A stretch of 64,000 nt of DNA from Geodermatophilus sabuli (GCF_900215145.1 NZ_OBDO01000006.1:248001-312000), one strand, 5' to 3'. Counted from the stretch's first letter, positions 29,341-38,340 are shown. Numbers and translations: made by a program. Notes: generated by a model not told the origin, from the sequence alone.

Positions 29341-29802
29341 ATGTCCCCCGTCCTGGTGGCGCTGGGCGGCGTCGCCCTCGTCGGGACGACGGTCGTCGTC
29401 CTGGCGGTGTGGGGCCGGATCCGCTATGACCGTGAGCTGCCCTTCTTCCGCTGTCGCGTCAGCGCGCCCCCGTGGTCGCGCCGGGGGCAGCACGCGCGAT
29501 GGTGTCTCCGGCGCACGCGTGCGGCATGGGTCGACGGCGTGCTCCTGCTCCGGTCCGGCCTGCTGCGGCTGTGGCTCACGCCGCTCGCGGTCGGGGTCGG
29601 CCGGGAGGTGACGGTGGAGGCCCTGGAGCCGGGGCAGGTGCGCGGACTGGGGCGGCGCCCGGTCGCCCTGCGGTTCACCGCGCACGACGGCTGTCAGATG
29701 GAGGTCGCGGCGGCGCACGAGGACGTCGGCCGGCTGGTGGGGCCCTTCCTCACGGCGGCCCTGTCCGGGCTCCCCGAGGCTCCCCGCGAGCGGGGCGTCT
29801 GA
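29341..29802 (+). CDS. DUF2550-like membrane-anchored protein (block copy A)
   Basis: A 153-residue protein with one N-terminal helix (LVALGGVALVGTTVVVLAVW) and a cytoplasmic domain starting RYDRELPFFRCRV. ARWCLRRTRAAWVDGVLLLR and a hydrophobic LLRLWLTPLAVGV are shared with the paralog at 62443. The FRCR and RRTRAAWVDGVLLxRSG features fit the DUF2550 family. The role is unknown. Confidence 0.75.
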   Translation: MSPVLVALGGVALVGTTVVVLAVWGRIRYDRELPFFRCRVSAPPWSRRGQHARWCLRRTRAAWVDGVLLLRSGLLRLWLTPLAVGVGREVTVEALEPGQVRGLGRRPVALRFTAHDGCQMEVAAAHEDVGRLVGPFLTAALSGLPEAPRERGV

Positions 29803-29811
29803 CCTCGGCTG

Positions 29812-29831
29812 TCATCCGACCGGGGTGATGA
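29812..29831 (+). promoter_or_regulatory. Island palindrome upstream of SHOCT gene 29892
   Basis: TCATCCGACCGGGGTGATGA, a near-perfect palindrome, 60 bases upstream of the ATG. It begins 9 bases after the DUF2550-like stop, so it also marks a new transcription unit. Confidence 0.65.
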
Positions 29832-29891
29832 GCCCGCGGGCCGGTGTTCGCGAGGCTCTGCGGCGATCACCCGGACCACGAGGAGGACCCC

Positions 29892-30266
29892 ATGCCGCTG
29901 CTCGACCTGTTCTGGACGATGTTCCTCTTCTTCTGCTGGATCCTCTGGTTCTGGTTGCTGTTCCGCGTCTACGGGGACCTCTTCTCGCGCCGCGACATCG
30001 GGGGCGGGGCCAAGACCGGCTGGGTGGTCTTCACGATCCTGCTGCCCTACCTGGGGGTCTTCGTGTACCTGATCTCCCAGGGCCGCTCCATGGCCGAGCG
30101 CACCGAGCGCGTGGTCGAGCGGCAGCGCGCCGCCACCGACGCCTACATCCGGTCGGTGGCCGCCGACGCCGACACGGTCCAGTCGGCGAAGGCCCGCGAC
30201 CTCCTGGACAGCGGCGCCATCACCCGGGACGAGTACGACCGAATGGTGCCGAAGGTCCCCAGCTGA
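29892..30266 (+). CDS. PLDc_N/SHOCT membrane protein
   Basis: A 124-residue protein built like the SHOCT proteins at 28271 and 61435: two helices (FLFFCWILWFWLLFRVYGDL and VVFTILLPYLGVFVYLIS), QGRSMAER, a linker, then a SHOCT motif (AKARDLLDSGAITRDEYDRM). It is a more diverged third member. AGGAGG precedes the ATG. A strong hairpin follows the stop. Confidence 0.83.
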   Translation: MPLLDLFWTMFLFFCWILWFWLLFRVYGDLFSRRDIGGGAKTGWVVFTILLPYLGVFVYLISQGRSMAERTERVVERQRAATDAYIRSVAADADTVQSAKARDLLDSGAITRDEYDRMVPKVPS

Positions 30267-30284
30267 TCACTGCGCTCCACCACA

Positions 30285-30315
30285 GCGGCACCCCGGCCGG
30301 CGGCCGGGGTGCCGC
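30285..30315 (+). terminator. 14-bp hairpin after SHOCT gene
   Basis: GCGGCACCCCGGCC (30285-30298) pairs exactly with 30302-30315, leaving a 3-base loop. It lies between convergent genes and may act on both. Confidence 0.78.
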
Positions 30316-30525
30316 CGTCGTGTCCGCGGCTGCGGGGGACACCGGCACAGGTCGCGGCCGTCGGCAGGGTGGATCCGGGCGCCGGCCGGGTGCGGTCGGA
30401 CGGGCCTCGGCGTGGGACACGAGAACTCCGGGTCGTCGGTGAGGCGTCAGCGCCCACACCGTCGCCCGGGGGTCTCCTGGTCGTCTCGGTCCGCTGTGCC
30501 GTCGACGACGCTGGAGGAACCACGG

Positions 30526-31932
30526 TCAGGCGGCCGTGACCCGGCGAGGTCCGTGGGGGAGGAGGAGGGCGGCGACCCACCCGACGATCGCGAAGCACCC
30601 GACCACCACGATCGCGGTCAGGAACGGCGGGTTGCCGCCGGCCGTCGCCGCGACGATCACCGATCCGGCGACCGCCACGCCCAGCGACGAGCCGAGGTTC
30701 GACGCGCTCCGGGAGACGCCGGAGATGTCGCCCTGGACGTCCTCCGGCCACGCCGACTGCACGACGTTGACCGACGCGGTGAGCATGGCGCCGACGCCGA
30801 ACCCCATGAGGAACAGGCCGGGCCAGAAGGTCCAGACGGCCGAGTCCTGCCGGACCAGGGCGACGAGGAGGGCCAGCCCGACGACGGTCAGGGTGAACCC
30901 GGCCCGGATCAGCAGGCGCTGCGGGTGCCGGCTGGCCATCCGCTGGGCCATCCCGGACGAGATCAGGACACCGATCGTGGCCGGCACCAGCATGAGGCCG
31001 GTCTGGATCGCCGAGTAGCCGCGCTCCTGCTGCAGGAACACCGAGATGACGAAGAAGGCGCCCTGCATCACCAGCCACTGGATGCTCTGGGTGACCAGAC
31101 CGAGGTTCGACGTGCGGTTCCGGAACAGGCGGACCGAGACCAGGGGTGTGCGGCCGCCGCGCTCCCGGGCCCGTGCGTACACGAAGAACCCGGCCAGGAC
31201 GAGCACGCCCAGGGCGACGTAGGTCCACACCAGGGGCGAGACCCAGCCGCGGGTGTTGGTCTGCAGGATCCCGAAGACGACGAGGAACAGCCCGGCCGCC
31301 GACAGGACCGCGCCGAGGCCGTCGAAGTGGGGTCGTTCGGCCGGCAGCGGCGGGTCGTCGATCCGGCGGGCCAGGAGCGCGATCAGGGCCACCACGACCA
31401 CCTGGAGCAGGAACGAGGCCCGCCAGCTGACGTAGCTGGTGACCAGGCCACCGATCAGCGGCCCGGCGGCAGCGCCCAGGCCCGCGGCCCCGCTGACGAC
31501 GCCGAACCACTTGGCCCGGGTCTTCAGGTCGTCGAAGAGCACGGTGACGAGGATGTAGATCGGCGGGATCATGAGCGCCGAGCCGATGCCCTCGAGCAGC
31601 GAGTAGCCGATGGTCAGCAGCACCAGCCCCGGGGCCACGGCGGCCAGGAGCGCACCGGCGCCGTAGACCAGCAGGCCGAGGATGAAGCAGTACTTGCGCC
31701 CCCAGATGTCGGTGAGCTTGCTCCCGGGGATCATCAGTGCCGCCATCGTCAGCGTGAACAGCGTGATGGTCGTCTGGATCCCCGCGACGTCGGTGTCCAG
31801 GTCGTCGGCGATCGTGCTGATCGCGACGTTCATGTTCGAGGCGGCGTAGCTGGCGATGAACTGGGCCAGGGCGAGGGGGAGGACCACGGTCCCCGCCCGC
31901 GCCGGTGCCGGACCGGTGCCGATCGTGGTCAT
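30526..31932 (-). CDS. MFS transporter, DHA2-like (14 helices)
   Basis: A 468-residue major facilitator with about 14 helices. Motif A-like GSKLTDIWGRKY follows helix 2, and a motif C-like GLGAAAGPLIGGLV marks helix 5, typical of drug:H+ antiporters of the EmrB/QacA type. The substrate is unknown. ATG at 31932 is chosen (MTTIGTGPAP); upstream extension runs into gene relics. It lies at the position where copy B of the block has no equivalent, so it may be an insertion. Confidence 0.87.
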   Translation of the reverse strand: MTTIGTGPAPARAGTVVLPLALAQFIASYAASNMNVAISTIADDLDTDVAGIQTTITLFTLTMAALMIPGSKLTDIWGRKYCFILGLLVYGAGALLAAVAPGLVLLTIGYSLLEGIGSALMIPPIYILVTVLFDDLKTRAKWFGVVSGAAGLGAAAGPLIGGLVTSYVSWRASFLLQVVVVALIALLARRIDDPPLPAERPHFDGLGAVLSAAGLFLVVFGILQTNTRGWVSPLVWTYVALGVLVLAGFFVYARARERGGRTPLVSVRLFRNRTSNLGLVTQSIQWLVMQGAFFVISVFLQQERGYSAIQTGLMLVPATIGVLISSGMAQRMASRHPQRLLIRAGFTLTVVGLALLVALVRQDSAVWTFWPGLFLMGFGVGAMLTASVNVVQSAWPEDVQGDISGVSRSASNLGSSLGVAVAGSVIVAATAGGNPPFLTAIVVVGCFAIVGWVAALLLPHGPRRVTAA

Positions 31933-31975
31933 GACGTGTCCTCCGTGGTCGGCGCCGGCCGGCGTGCGGTGTGCA

Positions 31976-32077
31976 CTACGAGGAGCGCTGCTCCGGGACC
32001 TGGTCGGCCAGAGCGGCCGCGCCGAGGACCCCGCGCAGGTTCGCGCCGTTCCCCAGCGTCGCGACGGGGACCGTCGC
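31976..32077 (-). pseudogene. Relic of the C-terminus of a gene like 63624
   Basis: On the minus strand this encodes NLRGVLGAAALADQVPEQRS and a TAG stop, matching the end of the intact protein encoded at 63624 (IVRGVLGAAALGGQVVPEQR). Only the tail survives, just upstream of the MFS gene. Confidence 0.75.
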
Positions 32078-32097
32078 CGGACCTCACCCGCTCCGGA

Positions 32098-32240
32098 CGA
32101 GGGCCGGACCGGGCAGCGGGGGCTGCGCCCGTCGGGGCCTGCGTCGAGGGGGCCCCGCGGCATCGACGACGGCCAGGGGGTGGCGACCTGCGGGAGGTCG
32201 CCGATCTGCTCGCCGGTGAGGGTGATCCGCCCGGAGCACC
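32098..32240 (-). pseudogene. Relic of the C-terminus of a GH15 gene
   Basis: The plus-strand sequence GAGGGCCGGACCGGGCAGCG and what follows aligns with 42594-42720, the end of the intact GH15 gene. GEQIGDLPQV and DGRSPR are recognisable, but the reading frame is broken between them and the stop codon TCA has become GCA. With the relic at 31976 it fills most of the 31933-32419 gap. Confidence 0.78.
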
Positions 32241-32321
32241 GCCCCCGTCGTCACCGTGGGCGGGCATCCCCGCGAAGGGGGTGCGGTTCCGTCTCCCGCT
32301 CGGCGGTCCAGCGCAGGCGCT

Positions 32322-32341
32322 TCATCCCTGAGGGGTGATGA
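32322..32341 (+). promoter_or_regulatory. Island palindrome upstream of 32420
   Basis: TCATCCCTGAGGGGTGATGA, nearly a perfect palindrome, 78 bases upstream of the GTG start. Confidence 0.65.
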
Positions 32342-32419
32342 GACCGAGCGCCTCCGGAACCAGGCTGGTCCGCTGTCCGCCGGGTGCGGTCGCGCGCCTG
32401 CTGCGGGAGAGGAGGAACC

Positions 32420-34009
32420 GTGCGCCGTTTCGTCACGGGACTGCTGGTCCTGGTCAGCGCTGTCGCCCTGGTCCTGGCGAGCACCTCGTTGTGGACCCGT
32501 CACAACGTGGTCAACACGCAGGTCTTCGTGACCAACGTGGAGACGATGGTCGACCTGCCTGAGGTGGAGTCGCGCATCACCGAGCGCGTCACGTCCACCG
32601 TGATGGACAACGCGGAGGTGCAGCAGGTCATCGACGACGCGCTCACCGTCCTGCCGCCCCGCCTGCAGGTGTTCCGGTCGACGGTGGAGGAGGGCATCGG
32701 CTCGCTCGTGTCGGCCGGCGTCCGCCGGTTGCTCACCGACGACCCGTTCCGACCGCTGACGCAGGCCGCGCTCACCTCCGCGCACGACCAGCTGATCGCC
32801 GGGGAGCCGGTGCGGTTCACCCTCGGTCAGGCCAAGGACCGTGTGCCCGACTCGGCGAAGGACGGCATCGCCGGCCAGATCCTCGACCTGCTGCCGGACG
32901 ACGTGGGCGTGACGATCCTGGCCCCCGCCGACGCTCCGCAGATCTACACCGCGATCGACCTGCTGAAGTCGGTCTGGTGGTGGCTGGGGCTGCTGGCGCT
33001 GGGCACGCTCGCCGGCGCCCTCGGCGTGTCCCGGCGTCGCCGCGCCACGCTGCGGGCGTGGGCCGTGACCACCACGGTGCTCACGCTGCTCGTGCTGCTC
33101 GCGCTCCGGGTCGCACGCGGGGTGCTCCTGCCGCAGGTGCGCCCCGACAACCGGGACGCCGTCGGTGCGATCTACGACGTGCTCGCCGCGAGCCTGCGGT
33201 CCTGGACGCTCTGGTTGCTCGCAGCCGCCCTGCTCGTCCTCGTGCTGACCCTCGTCTGGGGCCGGCTCGGCATCGTGGCCGGGGTGCGGCGCGGGGTGGC
33301 CTCGGCGCGGGTGCAGGTGCAGCGCAGGCGTGAGGCCCGGGCAGCCACTGCGGCGGGGACCGCGGCCGCCACCGGGGACACGGAGGAGGCGGCCGCAGGG
33401 GTCCGGGAATTCTGGACCCGGCGCGTCACCGTCTGGACGCAGGCCTTCGCCGAGGGCCTGGACCTGCCGGAGCGGGCGGTCCGCCTCGGTGCGGTGGTGC
33501 GTGACCACCACGGCCCCGCGCGGTGGGCCGGCATCGCCATCGGCGCGCTGGTGCTGCTCTTCTGGCCCGCGCCGACCCTGTCGGTGCTGATCTGGATCGC
33601 TGCCCTCGTCGCGCTCTACCTCGGGGCTCTGGAGTGGCTGCGGAGCCGGGCCCCGGAGCCGGCACCCGCGGAGCAGCCCGCGTCGTCCGGGGCCGTGCTC
33701 TCGACCGGTCCGGACGGCATCGCCGGCGGCGGCGCCCCGGTGACTCCTGGAGCCGTCCCCGCCCCCCGTGCAGGTGTCCTCCGGGTCGACGGCGCGGCCG
33801 AGGGCGCGCGGGTCGGCGCTCCGGTCGCGACCGCGGTGGAGCCGGCCCCGGCTGCGGCACCGTTCGTCCCGGCGGCGCTCACGCCCGAGACGATCTCCAC
33901 GCTCAACGACCGCCTGGACCTGCTCGTCCGCCTGGGCGCCGCCCGGGACGCCGGCGTCCTCACCGACGAGGAGTTCGGCCGCGAGAAGAACCGGCTGCTC
34001 GGCGTCTGA
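32420..34009 (+). CDS. Large membrane protein with C-terminal SHOCT domain
   Basis: A 529-residue protein. One N-terminal helix (VTGLLVLVSAVALVLASTSL) is followed by an extracytoplasmic domain of about 160 residues (DLPEVESRITERVTSTVMDN). Then come five or so helices between about 190 and 400, a Pro/Ala-rich linker, and a SHOCT motif (RLGAARDAGVLTDEEFGREK) at the end. Actinobacterial homologues are annotated only as integral membrane proteins. GAGGAGG precedes the GTG start, and an island palindrome lies upstream. Function unknown. Confidence 0.8.
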   Translation: MRRFVTGLLVLVSAVALVLASTSLWTRHNVVNTQVFVTNVETMVDLPEVESRITERVTSTVMDNAEVQQVIDDALTVLPPRLQVFRSTVEEGIGSLVSAGVRRLLTDDPFRPLTQAALTSAHDQLIAGEPVRFTLGQAKDRVPDSAKDGIAGQILDLLPDDVGVTILAPADAPQIYTAIDLLKSVWWWLGLLALGTLAGALGVSRRRRATLRAWAVTTTVLTLLVLLALRVARGVLLPQVRPDNRDAVGAIYDVLAASLRSWTLWLLAAALLVLVLTLVWGRLGIVAGVRRGVASARVQVQRRREARAATAAGTAAATGDTEEAAAGVREFWTRRVTVWTQAFAEGLDLPERAVRLGAVVRDHHGPARWAGIAIGALVLLFWPAPTLSVLIWIAALVALYLGALEWLRSRAPEPAPAEQPASSGAVLSTGPDGIAGGGAPVTPGAVPAPRAGVLRVDGAAEGARVGAPVATAVEPAPAAAPFVPAALTPETISTLNDRLDLLVRLGAARDAGVLTDEEFGREKNRLLGV

Positions 34010-34083
34010 CGCGGTTCAGCCGGCCGCGCCGGACGGTGACCCCCGGGCCGGGCCGGGGGTGACCCCGGACCGGGGGAGTGCGC

Positions 34084-35285
34084 TCAGGTGTCCGTCCGGG
34101 CCAGCACGCGGCCGGCGGCGGCCTCGGCCAGCTGGCGGTGGTCGCCCTCGTTCACGTCGGCGCAGGCGGCGGCGAAGTCGGTCAGGGCGTTCTCGAAGGC
34201 GGCCGAGGAGCCGAGGTACCCGGCGATCGCGATCCGGTCACCGGAGCGGGCGTGTGCGCGGGCGAGGCACCAGGCGCACAGCTCGCCGTAGATCCCCAGC
34301 CCGTCGACACGCAGCTCCTCCACCTCCATCGAGCCCTTCCAGTCACGCAGCTGCCGCACGGAGAAGTCCCGCTCGACGCCGTCGATGCCTGCCGTCCGCT
34401 GCCAGCCCAGGGAGATGTCGCTCGCCTGCTGCATCAGCCGCTGGCCGGCCACGACCCGCTGTCCCTGGTTGGCGTGGCGGCTGCGCCCCAGGAACTCCGC
34501 GTGCACCGACCGCGTCGCCTCCTTGATCTGCAGCAGCAGCGGGTCGTCCGTGTCGCGTCCGACGAGCAGGACGACCCAGCAGCGGGTGCCGACACTGCCC
34601 ACGCCGACGACCTTGCGGGCCATGTCGACGAAGGAGTAGCGCTCGAGCAGGGCGCGGCGGTCGGACTGCAGGGAACCGCGGTACTGCCGGATGAGCGCGT
34701 GGAAGGCCGCCTCCAGGTCCCGCTCCTCGATCTCGGGCACCAGGTCGCGCAGTGGCACGAGCAGCGGGGGCTCCGCGCGGATGCGCAACCGCCCGTCGAC
34801 GACCTTGGTCAGCTTGCCGAAGGCTGCAGCGTGTCCCGCGTCCGTGCCCGTTCCAGCGCACGGGTCAGCCGCTTGCGCATGCCCGCCTCCAGCCGTGGCG
34901 CGAGCTGGTCGCGGAACTCCTCGGCGTCGAGCCGCGAGTACCAGACCTCGATGTCACGGGCCGCCGCGAACTCCGCCATCGCGGCTCGGTAACGCGCGCC
35001 GGCGAGGTCGGCGGCCATGACGCGGGCGGCGCCCCGGTAGTAGGCGAAGGGGGACTGGAGCATCCGTCCGTAGCGGATCGGCCCGAGCTCCGGCAGCCGG
35101 TCGACCGCCTGCTCCTCGAGCAGGGTCAGCGGGTCGCGGGAGCGCGTCGCCCGAGGGGACTCGGCGTGCGCGTCGAGGGGCACGGCCGCGCGCAGCGCCT
35201 TGCCGGTGGCCTTCCGCTGCTGCGGTGTGGGGCGGCCGTTCTGGGCAGCGGCCTGGTCCGGGGGGACCGCGGTCGCGGTCAGCAC
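34084..35285 (-). pseudogene. DUF2252 gene, internally deleted and frameshifted
   Basis: Two frames on the minus strand together form a DUF2252 protein. Residues from GTG 35285 read DPLTLLEEQAVDRLPELGPI then MLQSPFAYYRGAARVMAADL, and then jump directly to RYRAAMAEFAAARDIEVWYS near 35010. The usual middle with the GDAHLxNFG and DFDETLPGPWEWD motifs is missing. Near 34824 one base is absent (CTGCAGCCTTCGG where a codon for Ala is expected), giving a stop. The other frame resumes as RIRAEPPLLVPLRDLVPEI and runs to 34084 with RKVVGVGSVGTRCW. Both lesions make an active protein unlikely. Confidence 0.85.
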
Positions 35286-35478
35286 GACGTGCTCACCTCG
35301 TCGATGAGGGCGCCGGCAGCACGGACGAGGACGCCGCCGCACTCGAGGGCGCCGCGCTCGACGACGAGCCCGCGTCCGAGCAGGCGGCGATCGCCACCGA
35401 GATGACGACGGTCTCGATCCCGGCTGTCGTACTCCTGCCTCCTGACCCGACGGTCCCCGGCCGGGGCGGGCGGCTGCG

Positions 35479-35495
35479 TCATCCGGGGGGGATGA
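35479..35495 (+). promoter_or_regulatory. Island palindrome upstream of 35560
   Basis: TCATCC and GGATGA separated by GGGGG, 64 bases upstream of the ATG. The remainder of the 35286-35559 gap has no gene I can support. Confidence 0.62.
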
Positions 35496-35559
35496 GGTCA
35501 ACCCACCGGGCCGGAGGCGAACCTCGGCAGCCAGGAACGCCACTCGGGGAGGAACCGAC

Positions 35560-36138
35560 ATGACCGCCAACGTGTCCAGCCCCTACGCGGCCGCCCCGGC
35601 GGGGCACACGGGGCTGCGGGTCGCGGTCGGGCTGCTCGGCCTGGCCGTCGTCGTCCTCGGGATCGTGCTGCTGTTCAACCCCGTCGCCGCCGCGCGCAGC
35701 CTGGCGTTGCTGGTCGGCCTGGCCTTCGTCGTCGGCGGGCTGCTGGAGATCGCCGTCGGGTGGGACGCCGAGCGGCACCGCACGGGGTCGCTCGTACTGG
35801 GAGCGGTCCTCGTGGTCGGTGGCGTCCTGGCCGTGTTCTGGCCGGGCGTCACGCTCTGGACGCTGGTGCTGATCACCGGGCTGTCCCTGATCGTCCACGG
35901 CGCAGGCCGGGCCGGCCTCGCCGTCGTCGCGCGGCGGGAGATCCCCGGGTGGGGCTGGCTGGTCGCGCTCGGCGCGGTCAACGTCATCGTGGGCGTGCTG
36001 GCCATCTCCTGGCCCCAGGCGACGGTCCTGGTGCTGTGCATCGTCTTCGGCCTGCAGGTCGCATTCCTCGGCGTGGCGCTGGTCGCCGCCGCCTTCTGGC
36101 GACCCGGCACCCGGCGGGAACACCCGTCGATGGGTTGA
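35560..36138 (+). CDS. HdeD-family / DUF308 membrane protein
   Basis: A 192-residue protein with six helices in pairs, each pair ending in a small-residue turn, such as GLLGLAVVVLGIVLLFNPVA and VGGVLAVFWPGVTLWTLVL, and a repeated P-x-x-x-L pattern. E. coli HdeD is an acid-resistance membrane protein; the actinobacterial members have no proven role. GGGGAGGA precedes the ATG. A palindromic hairpin follows, and a SHOCT gene comes next on the same strand. Confidence 0.85.
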   Translation: MTANVSSPYAAAPAGHTGLRVAVGLLGLAVVVLGIVLLFNPVAAARSLALLVGLAFVVGGLLEIAVGWDAERHRTGSLVLGAVLVVGGVLAVFWPGVTLWTLVLITGLSLIVHGAGRAGLAVVARREIPGWGWLVALGAVNVIVGVLAISWPQATVLVLCIVFGLQVAFLGVALVAAAFWRPGTRREHPSMG

Positions 36139-36144
36139 GCACCA

Positions 36145-36170
36145 CCGAGCCGGCCGGCCGGCCGGCTCGG
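36145..36170 (+). terminator. 26-bp perfect GC palindrome
   Basis: The 13-base arm CCGAGCCGGCCGG is followed directly by its reverse complement. It starts 6 bases after the DUF308 stop and may terminate or attenuate before the next gene. Confidence 0.6.
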
Positions 36171-36195
36171 CACCGACCAGAACAGAGGAGCCGAC

Positions 36196-36474
36196 ATGCC
36201 AGGACTGCTGCGTGGTGTGGCCCGCACCGCCGTCGTCGCGGGGACGGCGACCGCCGTGTCCAACCGCGTCTCCCGCCGCCAGGGCAACCGCTGGGCCGGC
36301 CAGCAACAGGCTCAGGCAGCGCCGGAACCGCAGTACGCCGAGCCGGCCGGACCGCCACGCACCGACACGAACACCAAGCTGGCCCAGCTGCGCGAGCTGG
36401 CCCAGCTCCGGGACTCCGGCGTCCTCGACTCCGCCGAGTTCGAGCTCCAGAAGAGCCAGATCCTCAACTCCTGA
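36196..36474 (+). CDS. Small SHOCT protein
   Basis: A 92-residue protein. The N-terminus MPGLLRGVARTAVVAGTATA is weakly hydrophobic, followed by a Gln/Pro/Ala linker. The SHOCT motif KLAQLRELAQLRDSGVLDSA then EFELQKSQIL occupies the last 35 residues. AGAGGAG precedes the ATG. It lies between a DUF308 and a DUF1269 gene, all on the plus strand. Confidence 0.82.
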   Translation: MPGLLRGVARTAVVAGTATAVSNRVSRRQGNRWAGQQQAQAAPEPQYAEPAGPPRTDTNTKLAQLRELAQLRDSGVLDSAEFELQKSQILNS

Positions 36475-36520
36475 CCCCGGACCACTCCGGTTCCGGTCGC
36501 GCACACCCGAGGAGAAGTCG

Positions 36521-37039
36521 ATGGCCACCATGACCGTCTGGAAGTTCCCCACCGCCCACGGCGCAGACAGAGCCGAGGCGACGCTCAAGGACCTGCAGCG
36601 CAGGGAGCTGATCCAGATCCACGACGCGGCGATCGTGTCCTGGCCGGAGGGGGCGAAGAAGCCGAAGACGAGGCAGCTCCGCAACATGACCTCGGCCGGT
36701 GCTCTCGGCGGTGCGTTCTGGGGGATGCTGTTCGGCCTGATCTTCTTCGTCCCGCTGCTGGGCATGGCGATCGGCGCCGGGATGGGGGCCCTGACCGGCA
36801 GCATGGCCGACGTCGGCATCGACGACAGCTTCATCCGCCGGATGCGGGAGGAGATCCAGCCGGGGACCTCGGCCCTGTTCGTCCTCTCGTCGAACGCGGT
36901 GGTCGACAAGGTGAAGGAGGCGTTCGAGGGTCAGCAGATGATCCTGGTCGAGACGAACCTCAGCCACGAGCAGGAGGGCAAGCTGCGCGAGGTCTTCTCC
37001 GAGGAGGATGAGGAGCGGAGCGGAGCGACGACGGGCTGA
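36521..37039 (+). CDS. DUF1269 family protein
   Basis: A 172-residue protein. The N-terminal domain starts MATMTVWKFPTAHGADRAEA and includes the strand AAIVSWP. A glycine-rich pair of hydrophobic segments follows (GALGGAFWGMLFGLIFFVPL and GMAIGAGMGALTGS), then FIRRMREEIQPGTSALFVLS. This is the DUF1269/YhcO-like pattern seen in stress loci, probably membrane associated. GAGGAGA precedes the ATG. A hairpin lies 15 bases after the stop. Confidence 0.85.
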   Translation: MATMTVWKFPTAHGADRAEATLKDLQRRELIQIHDAAIVSWPEGAKKPKTRQLRNMTSAGALGGAFWGMLFGLIFFVPLLGMAIGAGMGALTGSMADVGIDDSFIRRMREEIQPGTSALFVLSSNAVVDKVKEAFEGQQMILVETNLSHEQEGKLREVFSEEDEERSGATTG

Positions 37040-37053
37040 GCGCGATCCCCGAC

Positions 37054-37086
37054 CAGGGGCCTGGCTGCCCGGCAGCCGGGCCCCTG
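37054..37086 (+). terminator. Hairpin after DUF1269 gene
   Basis: CAGGGGCC and GGGCCCCTG with inner arms GGCTGCC/GGCAGCC form a long stem with one imperfect position. The following 37090-37230 stretch has a short open tail (YHLDVAHHTASERVVVERLS then a stop at 37213) that might be another gene relic. Confidence 0.65.
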
Positions 37087-37242
37087 CAGTGTCCCCGGCC
37101 CGGCAGGCACTGGGTCCGCGGCCGCCCGGTCGCAGCCGTACCACCTCGACGTCGCGCACCACACGGCCAGCGAGCGCGTCGTGGTGGAACGCCTCTCCCG
37201 CGCGCCGGTCTGACGCCCCACCCCAGGGACCGCGGACCGGCG

Positions 37243-37262
37243 TCATCCGCCTGGGGGGATGA
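37243..37262 (+). promoter_or_regulatory. Island palindrome upstream of ppk2
   Basis: TCATCCGCCTGGGGGGATGA, 71 bases upstream of the PPK2 start. Confidence 0.63.
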
Positions 37263-37333
37263 CCCGCGGGCGGCCTCACGCCAGGTTGCCGGCATCACGG
37301 TCGCGGGACCACGCGCACGGTCGGAGGACGACG

Positions 37334-38338
37334 ATGGCGGACGACAGAGCCCGGCGGATCGCAGACGCGATCACCCCCCTGCGGGTCGAGCCGGGGACGA
37401 AGGTGCGTCTCGGCAAGGACTTCGACCCCCGCTACAAGGCGAGCTTCGTCAAGAAGGCCGACGGTCTCGACCTCCTGCAGACCGGCGTCGGGCTGCTGGC
37501 CGAGTACCAGGCCCGTCTGGCCGCGCAGGACACCTACGGCGTGCTGGTGTGCCTGCAGTCGCTCGACGCCGGCGGCAAGGACGGGACCATCCGGCACGTG
37601 ATGAGCGGGGTCAACCCGCAGGGCGTGCACGTGCACGGCTTCAAGGCACCCTCGAGCGAGGAGCTCGACCACGACTTCCTCTGGCGCTATGCCCGGAAGC
37701 TGCCGGCCCGCGGGGAGATCGGCATCTTCAACCGGTCGCAATACGAGGAGGTGCTGGTGGTCCGGGTGCACCCCGAGATCCTGGAGCGCCAGCAGCTGCC
37801 CCCGCAGGCGAGGGGTCACGACATCTGGGCGCGCCGCTACCAGCAGATCAACGACTGGGAGCGCTACCTGACCGACAACGGGTTCGTCGTCGTCAAGCTC
37901 TTCCTGAACCTGTCCAAGGAGGAGCAGCGGCGGCGCTTCCTGGCCCGCATCGACCTCGCCGAGAAGAACTGGAAGTTCTCTGCCAACGACGTGACCGAGC
38001 GCCGCTTCTGGGACGACTACCAGGCCGCCTTCTCCGAGATGCTGTCGGCCACGAGCACGAAGTGGGCGCCGTGGTACGTGATCCCGGCCGACCGGAAGTG
38101 GTTCGCCCGGATCTGCGTCTCCGCGGTCCTCGCGCACACGCTGATGCAGATCGACCCCCGGTACCCCGTCGTCAGTGACGAGGCCAAGGAGCGGCTGCGC
38201 GCCGCCCGGGTGGAGCTCGAGGCCGAGGCGGGGACCGGCGACCACCCCTCCCGCGGGAACGGGCACGGCCGGGGCGACGCTGCCCGCGGCCGGCGCGGGG
38301 CCCGCACCGTGCACGAGGTGGCGGTCCCGGCCGGGTGA
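37334..38338 (+). CDS. ppk2: Polyphosphate kinase 2 family protein
   Basis: A 334-residue PPK2. The Walker A loop SLDAGGKDGTI (about residues 75-85) and the downstream VHGFKAPSSEELDHDFLWR, IGIFNRSQYEEVLVVRVHPE and lid-like FLARIDLAEKNWKFSANDV segments are diagnostic. PPK2 enzymes use polyphosphate to phosphorylate nucleotides; this length and the single domain fit class I or III, so AMP or ADP is the likely acceptor. The last 50 residues are a basic low-complexity tail. In this island it fits an energy-reserve role in stasis. Confidence 0.92.
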   Translation: MADDRARRIADAITPLRVEPGTKVRLGKDFDPRYKASFVKKADGLDLLQTGVGLLAEYQARLAAQDTYGVLVCLQSLDAGGKDGTIRHVMSGVNPQGVHVHGFKAPSSEELDHDFLWRYARKLPARGEIGIFNRSQYEEVLVVRVHPEILERQQLPPQARGHDIWARRYQQINDWERYLTDNGFVVVKLFLNLSKEEQRRRFLARIDLAEKNWKFSANDVTERRFWDDYQAAFSEMLSATSTKWAPWYVIPADRKWFARICVSAVLAHTLMQIDPRYPVVSDEAKERLRAARVELEAEAGTGDHPSRGNGHGRGDAARGRRGARTVHEVAVPAG

Positions 38339-38340
38339 GC

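Noticed and set aside
37100-37213. Short tail reading YHLDVAHHTASERVVVERLS before ppk2
   Set aside because: It looks like a gene end but matches nothing else in the window and is too short to assign; mentioned only under the preceding hairpin.
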